DNA of 64,000 nt from Pterobdella sp. o SKG-2022. Taxonomy: Eukaryota > Annelida > Clitellata > Hirudinida > Piscicolidae. Within the stretch, counting starts at the first letter, position 1, and each line of letters starts with the position of its first letter. The position numbers and the translations under genes are program-made. The stretch spans positions 7,641,037 to 7,705,036 of the forward strand of contig OZ038322.1 in the NCBI GenBank assembly GCA_964035795.1. The letters are read 5' to 3'. This document shows positions 43,950-62,278 of the stretch, in pieces. The notes beneath the pieces were generated by a model. The model did no database searches. It was not told the DNA's origin and saw only the letters and a list, made by a program, of their open reading frames with translations.

Positions 43950-45236
43950 AATAGGAAGCTTTTTATCTGTTTTGTTGATTTGGAGAAGGCTTTTGATCTA
44001 GTGTTAAGGAAGGTCATTGAATGGACGCTGAGAAAGAAGTTGGTCCCGAAAAGGTTGGTTCAGGCAGTAATGTCGATGTACAAAAGAGCATAAGCGAGGG
44101 TTCAGGTTGGAAGTGGACACTCGGAAGAATTTGATGTTGGTGTAGGTGTCCATCAAGGATGGGTTCTTCCACCGTTTTTGTTTTCAATAGTGCTAGATGT
44201 ATTGTCTAAAGCGGAAGAAAAGGTGCTTTATATGAACTGCTTTATGCAGATGACTTGATCTTGACGGCAGAGACAATTGAAGAACTAGAAGCACAATTCA
44301 TCTGTTGGAAGGTAGCTTTTGAAGGGGAAGGATTGAAGGTTAATCTTGGTAAGACAAAAGCCAGGGAGAGTGGCGGTGGTAGTGAGGTTGTTGTCTTGGC
44401 TAAGATTGATCCATGGGGTGTGTGTGGTAAGAGGGCTAAGGTAAATTGTGTAAGGTGTAAGACATGTAAGAAGTGGGTTCATGAGCGGTGTGCTAGGGTA
44501 AAGAGTTTCTTGTAAGACGACTGGAAATTTTGAATTTAGGGCTTGTATGAATGTTTCAAATAAGGAATGTAATAATGTTTTAAATGGTTGTCTAGGTGAG
44601 TTGGAAAGGGTAAATAATTTTTTTAATCAAGGGGACAATATAAATGGTGGAGGAGAAAGTGAGCTAGTTGTTACACGAAGGAAAAGGCTGAATTGGAAGG
44701 CATTCAACAGTATGTTTTTTATGTTATGTGGTAAAAGATAAAAATGGAATATCAAAAAAAAAATTTAAAGGACATGTGTGAGGCCTGTCATGACGTATGG
44801 CTCGGAAACCTGGGTGGTTAGATTCGTTGATGAGACTATTTTGAGAAGAGCAGAAAAACGGATGCTTCGATTGATGTGTGGTGTGCAGCTAGCTGATGGT
44901 GTGAGTACAACGAAGTTGATGGGTAGATTAGGGTTAGATGATAATATTATTGAAGTGGTGAGACAAGGAAGTTTGAGATGGCTGGGTCATGTTGTGAGGA
45001 AAGGGAATGATGATAGTGTTAAGCAGGCGTGGAGGTTTGAGTTGGAAGTCAGTAGAGGAAAGAGAAGGCCAAGGTTAGCTTGGAAAGGTATGATGGAAAA
45101 CCTTTGTCGTGGGCTTGGGTTAGGTCTTGAAGATGCCTATGACAGGGTGAAATGAAGAAAAAGGGTTATGTCATGGGAAGAAGTCAGTGACCCCTTGGAA
45201 AAGGGAAAGATGCTGATTATAATAATAAAATGATGA
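43950..45236 (+). mobile_element. RTE-like LINE, family A, copy 2
   Basis: It starts right after the gap with [18 protein letters not shown] (palm motif A region) and continues through [18 protein letters not shown] (motif C, about 44246) and the cysteine finger (GVCGKRAKVNC, CKTCKKWVHERC). It then has YGSETW (about 44798), [17 protein letters not shown] and [11 protein letters not shown], and ends at an (ATG)n tail near 45230. At least four stops or frameshifts interrupt it (near 44092, 44255, 44512 and 44740). It retains canonical YADD where copy 1 has YVDD. Confidence 0.87.
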
Positions 45237-46060
45237 TGATGTGAACCCCTCTTGCCGCAATCTGCTGATACACGTGGATCAGACAGACCTCAGTCAAAAA
45301 AGCACCAGATTTGAAATTTCCCTTAACTACATTTTACACTTTTTATCAAAACACCTCATGTTTGAGGCTAAAAACTATTTGAATCCCTTTTTTAGCCAAC
45401 TTATAATTTCTGATCCTTTTTTTCACTTGTCTTTTGACCCATCTTCCTTTTTGAAACCATCTATTTTATAATTAAATGCATTTCATAATACATTCCCTCC
45501 TTATTACATTGTCTCATCGCTAACTTTAGCCAAAATCAATGAAAATATTATGAATAAAAATTTATTGATAAATATCAACCATATTCTTTGAAAAATTTCA
45601 ATGGAAAAATTCAACACAAAATATAACTATGGTACATTAAAAGTATCTTAATATTTTCCACTTGGTGGATTCGTTTAAAAGTAAAGCAGTCCGCAGACCT
45701 GAGTGTAGCTTGAAAAGTATGTGCACCAAGTAGTGGTACAATTGCACAGAATCAAGCACACATGGCAACAAGGGCGCTAACATGCATTGGCCATTACTCA
45801 TCATCGAATTGCAGCGTGAATGATCTAGGGTACTGAAAACTGTGTTTTTGTGTGAGTGGGTTTCAGAAAACACAACATCAACAACACTTAAATCAAAAAC
45901 AACAAAACCAAAAACATCAGCAACGACTTGCAATACAACAATAATAGCAACATAGCAAAGGCAACAACAAGAATAATAACATCGAAAACAACAATCAAAT
46001 TAACAACAACAGTATAATAATAATAATATTCATTTCACAAAATAACTGAAAGTTAAATAA
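45237..46060. other. Unassigned interval with AAC-rich simple sequence
   Basis: No gene signature. Bases 45640-45850 are more complex and may be an unrecognised repeat. Bases 45860-46025 are CAACAA/AACAATA-type simple sequence. Confidence 0.4.
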
Positions 46061-46065
46061 ATCAT

Positions 46066-46260
46066 TTATTTCGTATTGATTCGAGAGTTTCTAGTTAAAT
46101 AATTTTTCAATGTTTGATTTTTCCATTCTTCTATTTTTTGAGCTTTTTTCTTGGCTTCATCCAGCCCGTTAAACCCATTTCCTTCATTGTATTTTTTTAT
46201 TACTGTGGCCATATTTATGCGTGGACGGCCCCTTTTTTTTTTTACCACTGAAGGCATTTT
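46066..46260 (-). mobile_element. Possible LINE C-terminal fragment
   Basis: A 63-codon minus-strand frame reads KKKRGRPRI, then FNGLDEAKKKAQKIEEWKN. RTE-type LINEs often end with a KRGRPR...W box followed by EEA..KA.DR..W. The basic string also resembles an AT-hook, but the surroundings show no gene structure. I prefer a retroelement remnant. Confidence 0.45.
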
Positions 46261-46629
46261 GAAGCTCTATTGCCATCGGTAGGTTTGGATTGCGTAGAAT
46301 ATGACCAAGATAGCTTCATTTTCTTTTTTTATCAATTTTCTCATATCTTCAATGCTCGTTTTCATCATCAGGTTTTCTTAAAAATTTTCTCTCGAAAACC
46401 TCTAGACTTCTCAGATCGTTTTCAGAAGGACTCTAGGTTTGACAGTTATATGATAGTATATAATTTATATAATTGGTCTTTTTATATATCTTTATTTTGT
46501 TGTTTGACTTAATATTCTTCGATATCAAAATTTTATGGTACTTGAGAGCTGCTATATTTGCTTTTTGTATTCTTTAATTTTTAGTTTAGTGAATTTTCCA
46601 AAAGCCAACAATAAAATTAATATAATTTC

Positions 46630-46717
46630 AGATACGAAGCTTTTCGTTATCAACGTAACATTTTCAAGTATGATAACCTGAAAATGTTACGTTGATAACA
46701 AAAAGCTTCTTATCTTA
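46630..46717. repeat. Fold-back element F5
   Basis: The left arm 46630-46666 (AGATACGAAGCTTTTCGTTA, then CAACGTAACATTTTCA) is mirrored by 46679-46716 with one or two mismatches and a loop of about 12 nt. The outer half carries the same GATACGAAGCTTTTCGT string as F6, but the inner half differs. Confidence 0.82.
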
Positions 46718-46929
46718 ATAAACTAACCAATGTTCTAAAATTATATTCGTTCTAGTTTAGTGTTTATTTTTGTTCCTAATATTTTTACGTTATCTAAATT
46801 TGTCATATAGAATCTTTCAGTTTTTGCATCATGTTTTAAATATATCATTTATGTTAAAATTAAGCTCTTCTCTAAGTGTTTCGGTGGTTTTGAACAGATA
46901 GACAAAAAACAATATTAAAAAAAGGCTGT

Positions 46930-47710
46930 CTCCTTGTGGAACGCCTACAACAGTTTAAGTCCAAAAACCATCTCAACTTTTTTTGCAAACAACGAAAACC
47001 TGGGTAGAGTGTCACAGTTTAAGTACCTGGAAAACATTCTCAGTAGCGACAACACAGTAGATGCAGAAGTGGAAGCCAAAACCAGCAAAGCAGCCCAAGC
47101 TTTCCACAACCTAAGTCGTTTGGTATGGTACCAGCCAAAAATAAGCGTTCAAACGAAATTGAAATTGTTTAAAGTGGTCATCATACCAACACTTTTGTAT
47201 GGAGACGAGACGTGAAACCTTCTGCAACACCACATTCAGAGACTCGAGGTTTTTGTCAACAGATGCTTGCGAATCACCACTGGCACATCCTTGTGGAACG
47301 AAATGATAAATACCCAGCTGAGAAGCAATGCAAAAATAGAAAGGGTAGAAGTACTGATTCAAAAGCGGAGACTACAATGGCTTGGACATCTTGCAAGAAT
47401 GCCTGACGACCGTCTACCAAAAAAGCTTCTCGTGAGCCGAATATCAAATGGTAAACGACATCAAGGGGGACAGAAACAGAGATGGCACGATCACATTCAA
47501 GAAGATCTCAAAAAAAGTGAACTTGGAGAACGTTTAGAGAGAAGAAGCCCAAAACAGAAAATCCTTGCGCAAAAAAACCATCCAACTTCTTCGCGCTTAC
47601 AATGAAGAAAAAGAACAAAATGAACAGGTCCTGGGCATGACGTTAGAAACCCCTGTCCAGGGCATGGAATTAAAAGGCACCTTAGCGTCCTAGCGTTTAG
47701 GCCTGCTAGC
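46930..47710 (+). mobile_element. RTE-like LINE, family B, copy 2 (C-terminal part)
   Basis: Plus-strand frames 46980-47215 and 47216-47605 read SQFKYLENILSSDN, IIPTLLYG, VFVNRCLRITTGTSLWNEM, RRLQWLGHLARMPDDRLPKK and GGQKQRWHDHIQEDLK. They match the corresponding parts of the element at 51262-54619. A TGA near 47213 replaces the Trp of the SETW motif, and a frameshift follows. Only the 3' third is present. Confidence 0.85.
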
Positions 47711-47884
47711 CTAAAAAAAAATTAATAATTATAGGAATAATTTTCTCAAAATAACTCGAGATAAAATACTTTATTTAAATATCTTTAGAAATTACTACCG
47801 GAATTACTGTTGTTTTCACCTTCCATAACCTAGATAATTTTCTAGCCAATTCTTGGTATTCACTTATTTTTTCTTTTATTTCTG

Positions 47885-49060
47885 TTCGACTTCTCAGACA
47901 TACCACTCCCCGAAATCAGCTCATTCAACCTCATCACCTACGCAGACGACATCACCATAACATCATCCCACCCCAACACCAACACAGCCACCCAGAACCT
48001 CCTCCCATATCTCAATGAAATACACACATGGGCTCACAATAACAACCTACAAATCAACCCTACCAAAACTACATCAACTCTCATGACCCCAGACCCATCA
48101 GAATATAAAAAAACCCCTGAACATTCACATCAACAACACTCCCACCCCACCATCTCAAACTCTACCATCCTTGGCTTAACTTTTGACTTAAAACTAAAAT
48201 ACTCCACCCACAGACAACACCATCACTAATGCAAAAAAAACACTCAATCTCCTAAAACTCCTCACATCAACACACTGGGGAAAAAGCAAAGAAACAATCA
48301 TCACCACATATAAAACATTACTCCTTCCCATCATCAAATACGCCAACACCATCTGGTCACCCATCCTCTCATCCACCTCCCTCAACAAACTCAAAAAAAT
48401 CCAAAACGCAGCCTTGAGAACAATCACTGGCTGCACCCTACACACCTCCACTCAGAGACCAAAATCCTCCCACTCCAAAACCATCTCAAGCTTCACGCAT
48501 CAGAACTCATACAAAGTCTCCCACCCCACTCTTCCCCCACACCCACTCACCACACAAGCCCACCCCAGATACAAAAAACAATCCACATTCAACAACAACA
48601 TTAACTACACCCTAAACATACCCTTCTCCACTCAGACCACCTCTCACACACAAATAAAAAACAATATGAAAAAACTACACACAAAAATAGTACATGACTA
48701 CATATCATCCACTCACAACAAAATCCTCAGCAAGCAACCCCCACCCATTTATGAATCAGAAACCACCCTAGACCACCACACTCGCCACACTCTCACCCAA
48801 CTCAGATCAAACAAATCACCTTTCATCCTCTCATACTTCAACAAAATCTCATCCTTCACCTTCATGCCCACTCTGCCAAACACACCTTCACGACACCTCT
48901 CACCTTTTCACCTGCCCCAAAATAAGTACCACACTGGCCCTCGAGAGTCTGTGGACCAACCCCACGAGAGCGGCTGAGCTTCTCGATCACTGGACGGTCT
49001 TGATGGGGAGATGAGAAGCACCCAACAAGACTAGGGTGCTTGGGGTGAAGAAAAAAAACC
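47885..49060 (+). mobile_element. Jockey/CR1-like LINE, 3' part
   Basis: RT motif C is visible as FNLITYADDITI at about 47910-47950, followed by LQINPTKT and STILGLTFD. Next come KKIQNAALRTITG (about 48395) and a C-terminal CPLCQTHLHDTSHLFTCP zinc knuckle (about 48868-48925) with SLWTNPTRAAELL. The element is C-rich on this strand, unlike its surroundings. Several frameshifts and stops break it. It ends near 49050 with GACTAGGGTGCTTGGGGTGA and an A-run, an end also seen at 17862. Confidence 0.82.
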
Positions 49061-49084
49061 TCAAAAAAAGTATCGCCTTCCTCA

Positions 49085-49880
49085 TATCACCATTGGAGAG
49101 ACTGAGTTGAAGACCGCCCACCAGTTCACCTACTTGGGCTGCGAAAACACATCAGATGCCAAGATTGACAGAGAAATAGACAACAGACTGGCCAAGTCAA
49201 ACAACGCTTTTGGCAGACTGTTCAAAAGAGTCTGGAAAAATAAGCATCTGAAGAAGGGCACCAAGATCAGCGCGTACAGAGCCGTCATACTCACCATCCT
49301 ACTGTACGGCTCTAAAGCATGGGTAACTTATCGTCACAATGTGCGGCTTTAGAGCGTTTCCACCAGCGCTGTCTCCGCATTATTCTCAACATTCACTGGA
49401 GTGATAAAGTCACAAATGTTGAAATTCTTGAACAAGCGGAGATCACTAGTATAGGAACCATGCTAATGAAGACACAGCTACGCTGGGCAGGACATGTCTC
49501 CAGAATGGCGATTATCGTTCACCCAAGATGATTTTGTATAGCGAGCTCTCCTCTGGCCACCGTGAACGAGAGAGACCAAAAAGACGTTATAAAGATTCCT
49601 TGAAAAAATCGCTCAGTACCTGCCACATTGATCATGGTCAGTGATCTACTTTGGCGGCCGAACGCGGCACTTGGCGCCACATCATCCACCAGGCTGCCTC
49701 CTCTTTTGAAGATTCTCGCAGAATCAACCTGAAGGAAAAACGTCGCAGAAGTAAAAATCGTGACGCCTTTAACTGAAGTCACTGTGGTCGTACCTGCCTA
49801 TCTCACATTGGCCTAATTAGCCACGAGCGCGAAGATAAGCCAAGAGAAAAGAGGCATACTAGCTGGTGGGGCTGCTACCC
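49085..49880 (+). mobile_element. RTE-like LINE, family C, C-terminal fragment
   Basis: The broken plus-strand reading shows [41 protein letters not shown] (49305-49325), [27 protein letters not shown] and RPKRRYKDSLKKSL. It then gives AAERGTWRHIIHQA and an SHCGRTCLSHIGLISHER zinc-finger-like end. This is the C-terminal layout of a widespread invertebrate RTE-type family distinct from A and B. Stops and frameshifts are numerous, so it is inactive. Confidence 0.8.
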
Positions 49881-50163
49881 TTTCAGGGTACAATTTTAAA
49901 AAACCTTTCCCTGTCATCCAGTAATCCTTTGGGCTTACTAATTTTATCTTGTTTCAAGATTATGTTTTTGGAGAATCCCATCAGGTTCTTAGGACAAGTT
50001 CTTAATATGCAAAGAAACATCCTAGGAACAACACTAACAGCTTGATGATGAAGATAAGGTACGTTCTTAAACTAGACGGAAGAACTTGGAGGCGATAAAA
50101 AAAAATGAAAAAAGAAAAAAAAATTTTGCTGAAGAGCCAATTTTGTTTACATCTAAAATTAGT

Positions 50164-54625
<4,462 letters not shown>

Positions 54626-54839
54626 TCAATTGTATAGGTAAGCAGTAATTAAGATAGCTTTAGCTTGGTACGTTATTTTTTAATCTGTTAGGTTTTACCT
54701 GTCAGTTGGTTTTATCTTCAGTTTAAGAAAACTTTTTGTTATCAGTTTTTTCCAAAAGTTTCGTTTTTTTTCCAATAACTTATATTTTTTCCACAATTTT
54801 CGCAACTTTTCAGACAAAAAAACACGTTCTATCAACTAT

Positions 54840-55374
<535 letters not shown>

Positions 55375-55504
55375 TCAGCTAGGCGAAGTTTTTTGAAATT
55401 TTTATGTAGGCTTTTTGTTGATGGCTTTCGTTGAAATTTTGAAGTTTTCTTCCCGCAGCCAATTAAAAATTAATATTTTTCACTCTTAACCGCTCGACCG
55501 TTAG

Positions 55505-56213
<709 letters not shown>

Positions 56214-56297
56214 ACAAACTTTATTCAAAACCCCAAAACAGAAAGATAATCTCAAACAGACATTTTTTTATTATGTACATGTGGTAGTTATCAGAGT

Positions 56298-56447
56298 ACA
56301 AAATAATGATAAAGATGGTGATGATGACGACGAAAAGAATGCGTGTGATGATGATGGTGTAGTGATGATGATGGTGTAGTGATGATGATGGTGTAGTGAT
56401 GATGATGAAGTTGATGGTGATGATGAGAACGATGATGATGGTGATGG

Positions 56448-56520
<73 letters not shown>

Positions 56521-56535
56521 GAGGATGATGATGAT
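56298..56535. repeat. (GAT)n array with a 17-bp minisatellite
   Basis: Imperfect GAT/GGT trinucleotide run. Inside it GATGATGATGGTGTAGT is repeated about three times (56345-56400). It lies upstream of the Nervy/MTG-like gene. Confidence 0.93.
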
Positions 56536-56938
56536 TGCGAAGTTAAAAACAGATGTTATTAAAAAGATTATATAAATGCAAAAAAAAGCTTAAAAATAAA
56601 CTTTAAAAATCATACTAAAAACAAAAAGAATTTCGACGCCTGTATTCGGTGTGGAATAAAAAAAGAAAACTGATGTAGATCTACAGCGAAAGATGCGGTA
56701 ACGGAAATGACGCAGACGCTACACAAATGATCAGATTTTAATCGCAAACCATCTGTCACTTATTAAATGCTTTGATTACATCTAGCAATAAGATAACGTT
56801 TCTAGTGAATACGTTCTCAGCTGAATATGTTTACATGCTTTGATTGTAGGCCAACTTCATAATTCCAACCCGAGAATTTGATTTTGTTCATGCTGATTTT
56901 TTAATGGAATTTAGTTTTTCAACATAATTATATTTCAG
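56536..56938. other. Interval upstream of the first recognised Nervy/MTG exon
   Basis: Non-repetitive AT-rich DNA. The first recognised exon needs a phase-1 upstream exon, which may lie here, but I could not identify it or a promoter. Confidence 0.4.
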
Positions 56939-59900
56939 GAATAAGAGAAAATCAAGCATTAATATCTGAGGAACACACCACAAAAGACAAGAACCAAGAG
57001 AAAAATAAGAGTTACCAAGACGGGTTGATTGGCATTAAAAAGAGGAACGCATTAGATTTCAATGATGAAGGAAATGAAAAGCAGATAATCTCTATGTGTT
57101 TTAATACCAGTAATGATGAGAAGAAAGATGTGGTTTATAACAATGAAAATGATAACACCACTAACAGAAACATTGAAAATTTTAGCAAGATTGATAAACA
57201 AGTAATAAATTTTAATGATAAAGTTATGCCTGAAGATGGATCTGAAGCTGATAAGAGTCTCTTAGGTGAGCGAGACTTTCTTATGTTTTTTTCTAAATTT
57301 ATTGATTTAATAACAAGCTTTGAATTAAATTCTTTTTTTCTTAAATTAGCGTTAATAGCTTTTTAATTATTTATAATACTTTTATTGAATCTTTTTTATT
57401 CAGATTTAACTGTTTCTAAGAAGCATGTGACTTTGCATGAAAAGAGTAGGAAAGTGAAAAAAGATGAAAAATTTAGTATTTTTAATGATCAAGTCTTTTT
57501 AAAGAACTGCCAAAAAAACACACTACCTTCTATAGAGCTCCAGACGGGATTTGAAAGCATGCTAAAAGTTACACAGAATAATAATGGAAAAGAAAAGAGT
57601 ACTTTAAATAGCAAAACTCCTCATAACTTCAATTATGAAGGCGAAAACAGTGCAAAAAATTCTAGTAACTTTGTCGGTGTTGATAGGAGCAATGAATCAA
57701 GTGTTGCAATCGAACAAGTAAATTATCAATATATAAACAAGAAAAAATCCGCAATGAAAACCAGCAGTAATCATAATGATCATAAAGAGGACAAAGAAGC
57801 AGATAAACTGAGAAATTGTGTGAATAACAAAGAAAACTACTACGATGAAAATAAATTCCAGAAGCTCAAAATAAAAGTAGAGAATGGTAGGCACTATTAT
57901 CAATATTCACTAATCTTTAATAAATCAATTTTGAAACTTAAAACTTCTGAACAACTGCAGAAGAAAATGAAGAAGCCACTCAAGACATAGAAAATAAAGA
58001 ACTGACACCCAAAGATTCTATACCCCCTGTCCCTCAGTTGGCCAAACTGAAGAAATTCCTCAACACTTTGCAACAGTTTGCAGACGACCTGAACAGTGAT
58101 ATTGGTTTTTCTGTCAAAATCCTTATACAAGACCTCGTTGTAAGTTTTGATATAAAGAAAAATTTTAGAGATAAAAAATGAAACATTTTTGAAGCTTACG
58201 ATTAAAAATTCAAATTTTAATAATAACTTATGATGTTTTTTTTAAAAAGTATGAATGAAGGAACAAGTTCCTAATGATCTCTTTAGAAAGAATGGAACTT
58301 CACACAAAAACATTATCAATAGAAATAACAAATACAAACTTTCAATCCATCAGAGCTCTACCATAAGCGTTGAGGAGTTCCACGAAAAAATGCAGAAGTC
58401 CACTAACTTCCCTCTTAGACCTTTTGCCATTCCATTTCTCAAGGTGTGTTCAAAGCTCTTTAATCAGTTTTAAAATAACTGTTAAGTAGATTTTTTAAAA
58501 ATTTAACTCAAATATTTACACTAGGTAAACTTTAATATCAAAAGTCTAAATGAAATATTAATCGAATTTCATTGCTACATAAAAGTGGTTAAAACTACAA
58601 TGAATACCTACCTACAATGTTGATTAATTTTTCAGACAAACCTACCCCTCCTCCAAGAAGAGTTGGGTCTATGTCAGCAGTCAAACCCCTCTGAGAAGCT
58701 CTCACCAACGCAATCAACAAAACCGAATTCTAAAAAGCATACAACTCAAAACTCTGCAGAAACAAACACTAAACCACACAATGTTGCTCCTATTATGAGT
58801 TATCAACCGGAAAACGTCACTTCTCATTCAAACCTCCATAGTTTCTTACCTTTATCTCAAAGTAACCAATTCTTTAGCTCTAATAAGCCTTTTTCTAGTA
58901 CTTCTAATGGTTTGGCATTTTCAGATTCTCCGTCTTTTTTGGTGAACTTTGAAAAATTTTTCAGTAAAAATATTTTTAACAGCCATTATTACAGCAACCC
59001 TTATCTCCATTATTTCGACGATAAATTTTCTCTACTTGCCCATCAACATTTCCTTGATAACAACGTCAAAACTGACCTTTTTCGTGAAACTAGCCCTAAC
59101 TTTGAGTAAGTTTCAAAATAAAAAATTTAAAAAAAAAATAAGTATATTCATAATTTAAACCATTTTTGTATTTTTAACAAAAATTCTCAAAAAAATAAAA
59201 TATTAGCCTTTTTACTCTATATCATTAGCTTAGGAATTAATAAAAACGTATGGAATCCGAAACTTTTGCGTACGTATTAAAAGCATAAATTTTTTCCAGT
59301 CCGTGTCTCTCGTTGTTGTCACTGAAGAATTATGGAAAAGATTCCAGCAATGAATACGACGAGCATGACTTGAGCAATAATTCACATTCTTGTAACTACA
59401 AGCCCAAAAGAAAACTTCTTGAAGAAAATATTTCAAACACTCAAAAAAAACCAAAAACAACACAGTTTAGTGAAAAAACTCCAAAAATCATTTATCACCA
59501 TAAAGAGGATAATCCACCAATGCTCAAAAACCAGAAGACGGTTTTTATGAATACTGAAGAAAAGGATAAGAATGCAGGGTGTAGTGATCAGAAGGGGTCT
59601 GCCAGAGGATCAAATCTTTTCACAAACAACGGTGATAATGGGTTTTAATAAGTGATATATGTATTATATTAGAAAAACTAAATATCAATTGCGTTTAAAA
59701 AAGACAGTCTCTCAAAATCGTTTGAAAATATAAAATAAAAATTATATAGCTAGAACGTAGTTAAGATTTGTTTTAGAAAAATTTGACGAGAAAAAGAAGC
59801 ATTTAATTAAAATTAATTGAATAATTACCTGCAGAACTGACAGAAGAGTTGGTAAAAATCTGGTTAAGGTTTGACCAGAATACCACACATTTTGAAAATG

Positions 59901-62278
59901 TTAGTGGTTTTCAATTGCAACCTTTTAATTATATTTCAGTTAGATAAGGTATAAAATACACAATATTAGTTAGTAAAGTCAACAAACACAAAGTATTTAT
60001 TAAGAAGAAGATACGAAGCTTTTCGTAAGACTAGTTTACATTATTACTTGATAATGTAAACTAGTCTTACGAAAAGCTTCGTATCTTCTTCTTAATAAAT
60101 ACTTTGTGTTTGTTGACTTTACTATTTGATTCAGGCTATTCTACTTCACACAATATTAGCTCTATTGAATATTTTCTTTCTTTAATTATAGTAAAAAAAA
60201 CCTACTTTTTCAAGTGCATGAAAACAAGCTACAAAAAATTTACTATACTATTTTTAAGTTCGTCTATAATCGTGTTCTAATGTTAACAGACGATGAATTT
60301 GATGGTGGAAAAGTGTAAAGAGCATTTGAGTTCACTGAGACTCAACACGCAGAAAGACATCGAAGCATTACTGATGCTCGTTAACAATAACTATGACAAC
60401 AACTACTACAACAAAAATAAAAACTGCAACAACCTTGGTGAAATATTGCATAAGAATGACGAGATGCCAAAAAAAAGTACAGATACGTCAAAAAGACAAA
60501 ACGATCCTAATTACACAAATTGTATTCAAAACTATGAAAAAACCATGGGTTTCATTGAAAGTTTCAGACCATATTTCAATGAAAAATTCCCAAAAAATCC
60601 GAAAATATTTGAGCAAGACGCACACAGTACCCCTACAATCTTGTTCAATTCTGTTGATCATTTGAGGAAACAAAACCCCGACAAAGTATCCAAGCAAAAA
60701 AGCCACAGCTTTGATGGTGTTTTCCATGGTTCGAAGCAAGAGCTCAATGATAAGAATAGTGAAAAAGTGGGAAAACCGTTCAAATCTTACTCTGGTAATT
60801 TATAATAATGATGATAATTTACACTTGTTAATATAGAAGTTTAGATATATGGATAATAATAATTTTATCTTTTATGTAGTGGTGTTTAAACCATTAAGTT
60901 TCAAGTTACCCAATTTTGCTCTTAAAACTAGTTTTTCTGTATATAGTTCATATTGATTATTTCTACTATTGCTCAACGATGTAGGAAGGGCTTATAATTA
61001 ATACTTTGAAACAATTTTAATTTTTAATTCATATGAGAAATTTTTTTACAGTTAATGATTATCATAAATTTTCAGAGACAAATCTAAGCTATGAACATAC
61101 AAAAGATAACCTGTCCAACGGTATAAGGAATGAAAGATTTTACTCTTGTAATACAACAAGAAAGAATGCAAGCAATTTTGATAATGTTTTAGAAAAAACT
61201 TCCCAAAACAGCGTAAGTAAATTTATTCATAACTTTTTTTTAGTTAATGGCAATGATTAATATTTTATCCAGTTATCTACCAATTTAAATATAATTATTA
61301 TTGTTAAACCATCAAAACTAGCAAGCAATATCCGATATGGACACAAAATCAACACTTTCAATCTATATTCATAATAAGAAAAAAACTTATATAAAAAACC
61401 ATATGAAAAACTGTTGAGCAGTATATGAAAAAGACTTTTTAACAATAAATCATTGGAAAATTAACTAAACTCATGAGTATCCATAATAAAAAGCAGTGTT
61501 GGGGGTGTGGCCAGAAAGCTTCTGAGACATGTGGAGGGTGCAACCAAGCTAGGTACAACTTTGATGGTTTAAGTCGCATTTAATGAGTTATTTCGTATTA
61601 ATAATTAATTTTAACCATGTTATTTACTTTTTTTTGGGAAGTAGAAATGAATGGGTTTAAATTTGGTTTGATTTAATTTTTAAAGAATTCAAAAAATAGT
61701 TAATAAGCTTTAACGTATAAATAAACTTACTAGTTGCAATATATTATTTTTTTGAAGCAGTCGCATTCAATATTATTTCATATATTTCTTTAAAATTAAT
61801 TGGAATTCAAATTATTGCTTACAGGTATTGCAACGTAGTGTGTCAACATGGACACTGGTACATGCACTATAATGAATGTAAACAACTTCAAGAAAAAAAC
61901 ATTAATGACACAACTAAAGAAGAAGATAGCAAGATTAATTATAATGGGAGTCATTTGGGTATAAAAAATAGCGATTTTCTCGGTGTAAAAAATAACCAAT
62001 TGGGCAATGACTTAAACCCGGCAAATATATCTTTAACACGTGACAAGGATGAAAATGCTTATAAAAAACATACACAGAGAAATTCTTGTGTGAAAGTGAT
62101 TAAAAATTCTGTTAGAAATCAAATATTACATAATAGATTTCGGAAAAAACTGGTTTTCTACAAGATGAAGGGGAAATCAAGCAGATGTAAGCTATACAGA
62201 AGTCACCAATCCAAACCACCTTTTAACGGTTTTAACAGGCCCACAAAAAATACAAAACTCGGTAGAAAAGATGTCTAA
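56939..62278 (+). CDS. nvy: Nervy/MTG (RUNX1T1-CBFA2T) family corepressor, 5' partial
   Basis: Ten exons: 56939-57265, 57404-57886, 57961-58139, 58354-58443, 58636-59105, 59300-59540, 60290-60794, 61076-61212, 61494-61552 and 61825-62278. They give about 981 residues in a consistent frame. The family bridges DNA-bound factors to histone deacetylase complexes in the nucleus. NHR1 (TAFH domain) spans about residues 294-372: [40 protein letters not shown], then FLK and [11 protein letters not shown] short NHR2 is at about 598-626 ([20 protein letters not shown]). The MYND finger is at 813-849 ([28 protein letters not shown] ... HYNEC), with all eight ligands present. No NHR3 is seen. Spacers are long and Asn/Ser/Lys-rich. 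An N-terminal exon with phase 1 is missing. The exon starting at 61076 could instead start at 61052. A 73-bp palindrome lies in the intron 59541-60289. Confidence 0.9.
59972..60123. repeat. Fold-back element F6: perfect 73-bp inverted repeat
   Basis: Arms 59972-60044 and 60051-60123 are exactly complementary over 73 bases with a 6-nt loop (TACTTG). Key words from the outside in are GTCAACAAACACAAAGTATT, AAGAAGAAGATACGAAGC, TTTTCGTAAGACTAG and TTTACATTAT. An 11-bp direct repeat CACAATATTAG flanks it at 59959-59969 and 60149-60159. It lies in an intron of the Nervy/MTG gene. Confidence 0.95.

Noticed and set aside
43631..44093. Open frames running through the N gap
   Set aside because: They contain undetermined residues; only the RTE part after the gap is meaningful.
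46066..46260. AT-hook (HMGA-like) protein suggested by KKKRGRPRI
   Set aside because: There is only one such motif and no gene structure. The following EEA/KA/W pattern fits a LINE C-terminus better.
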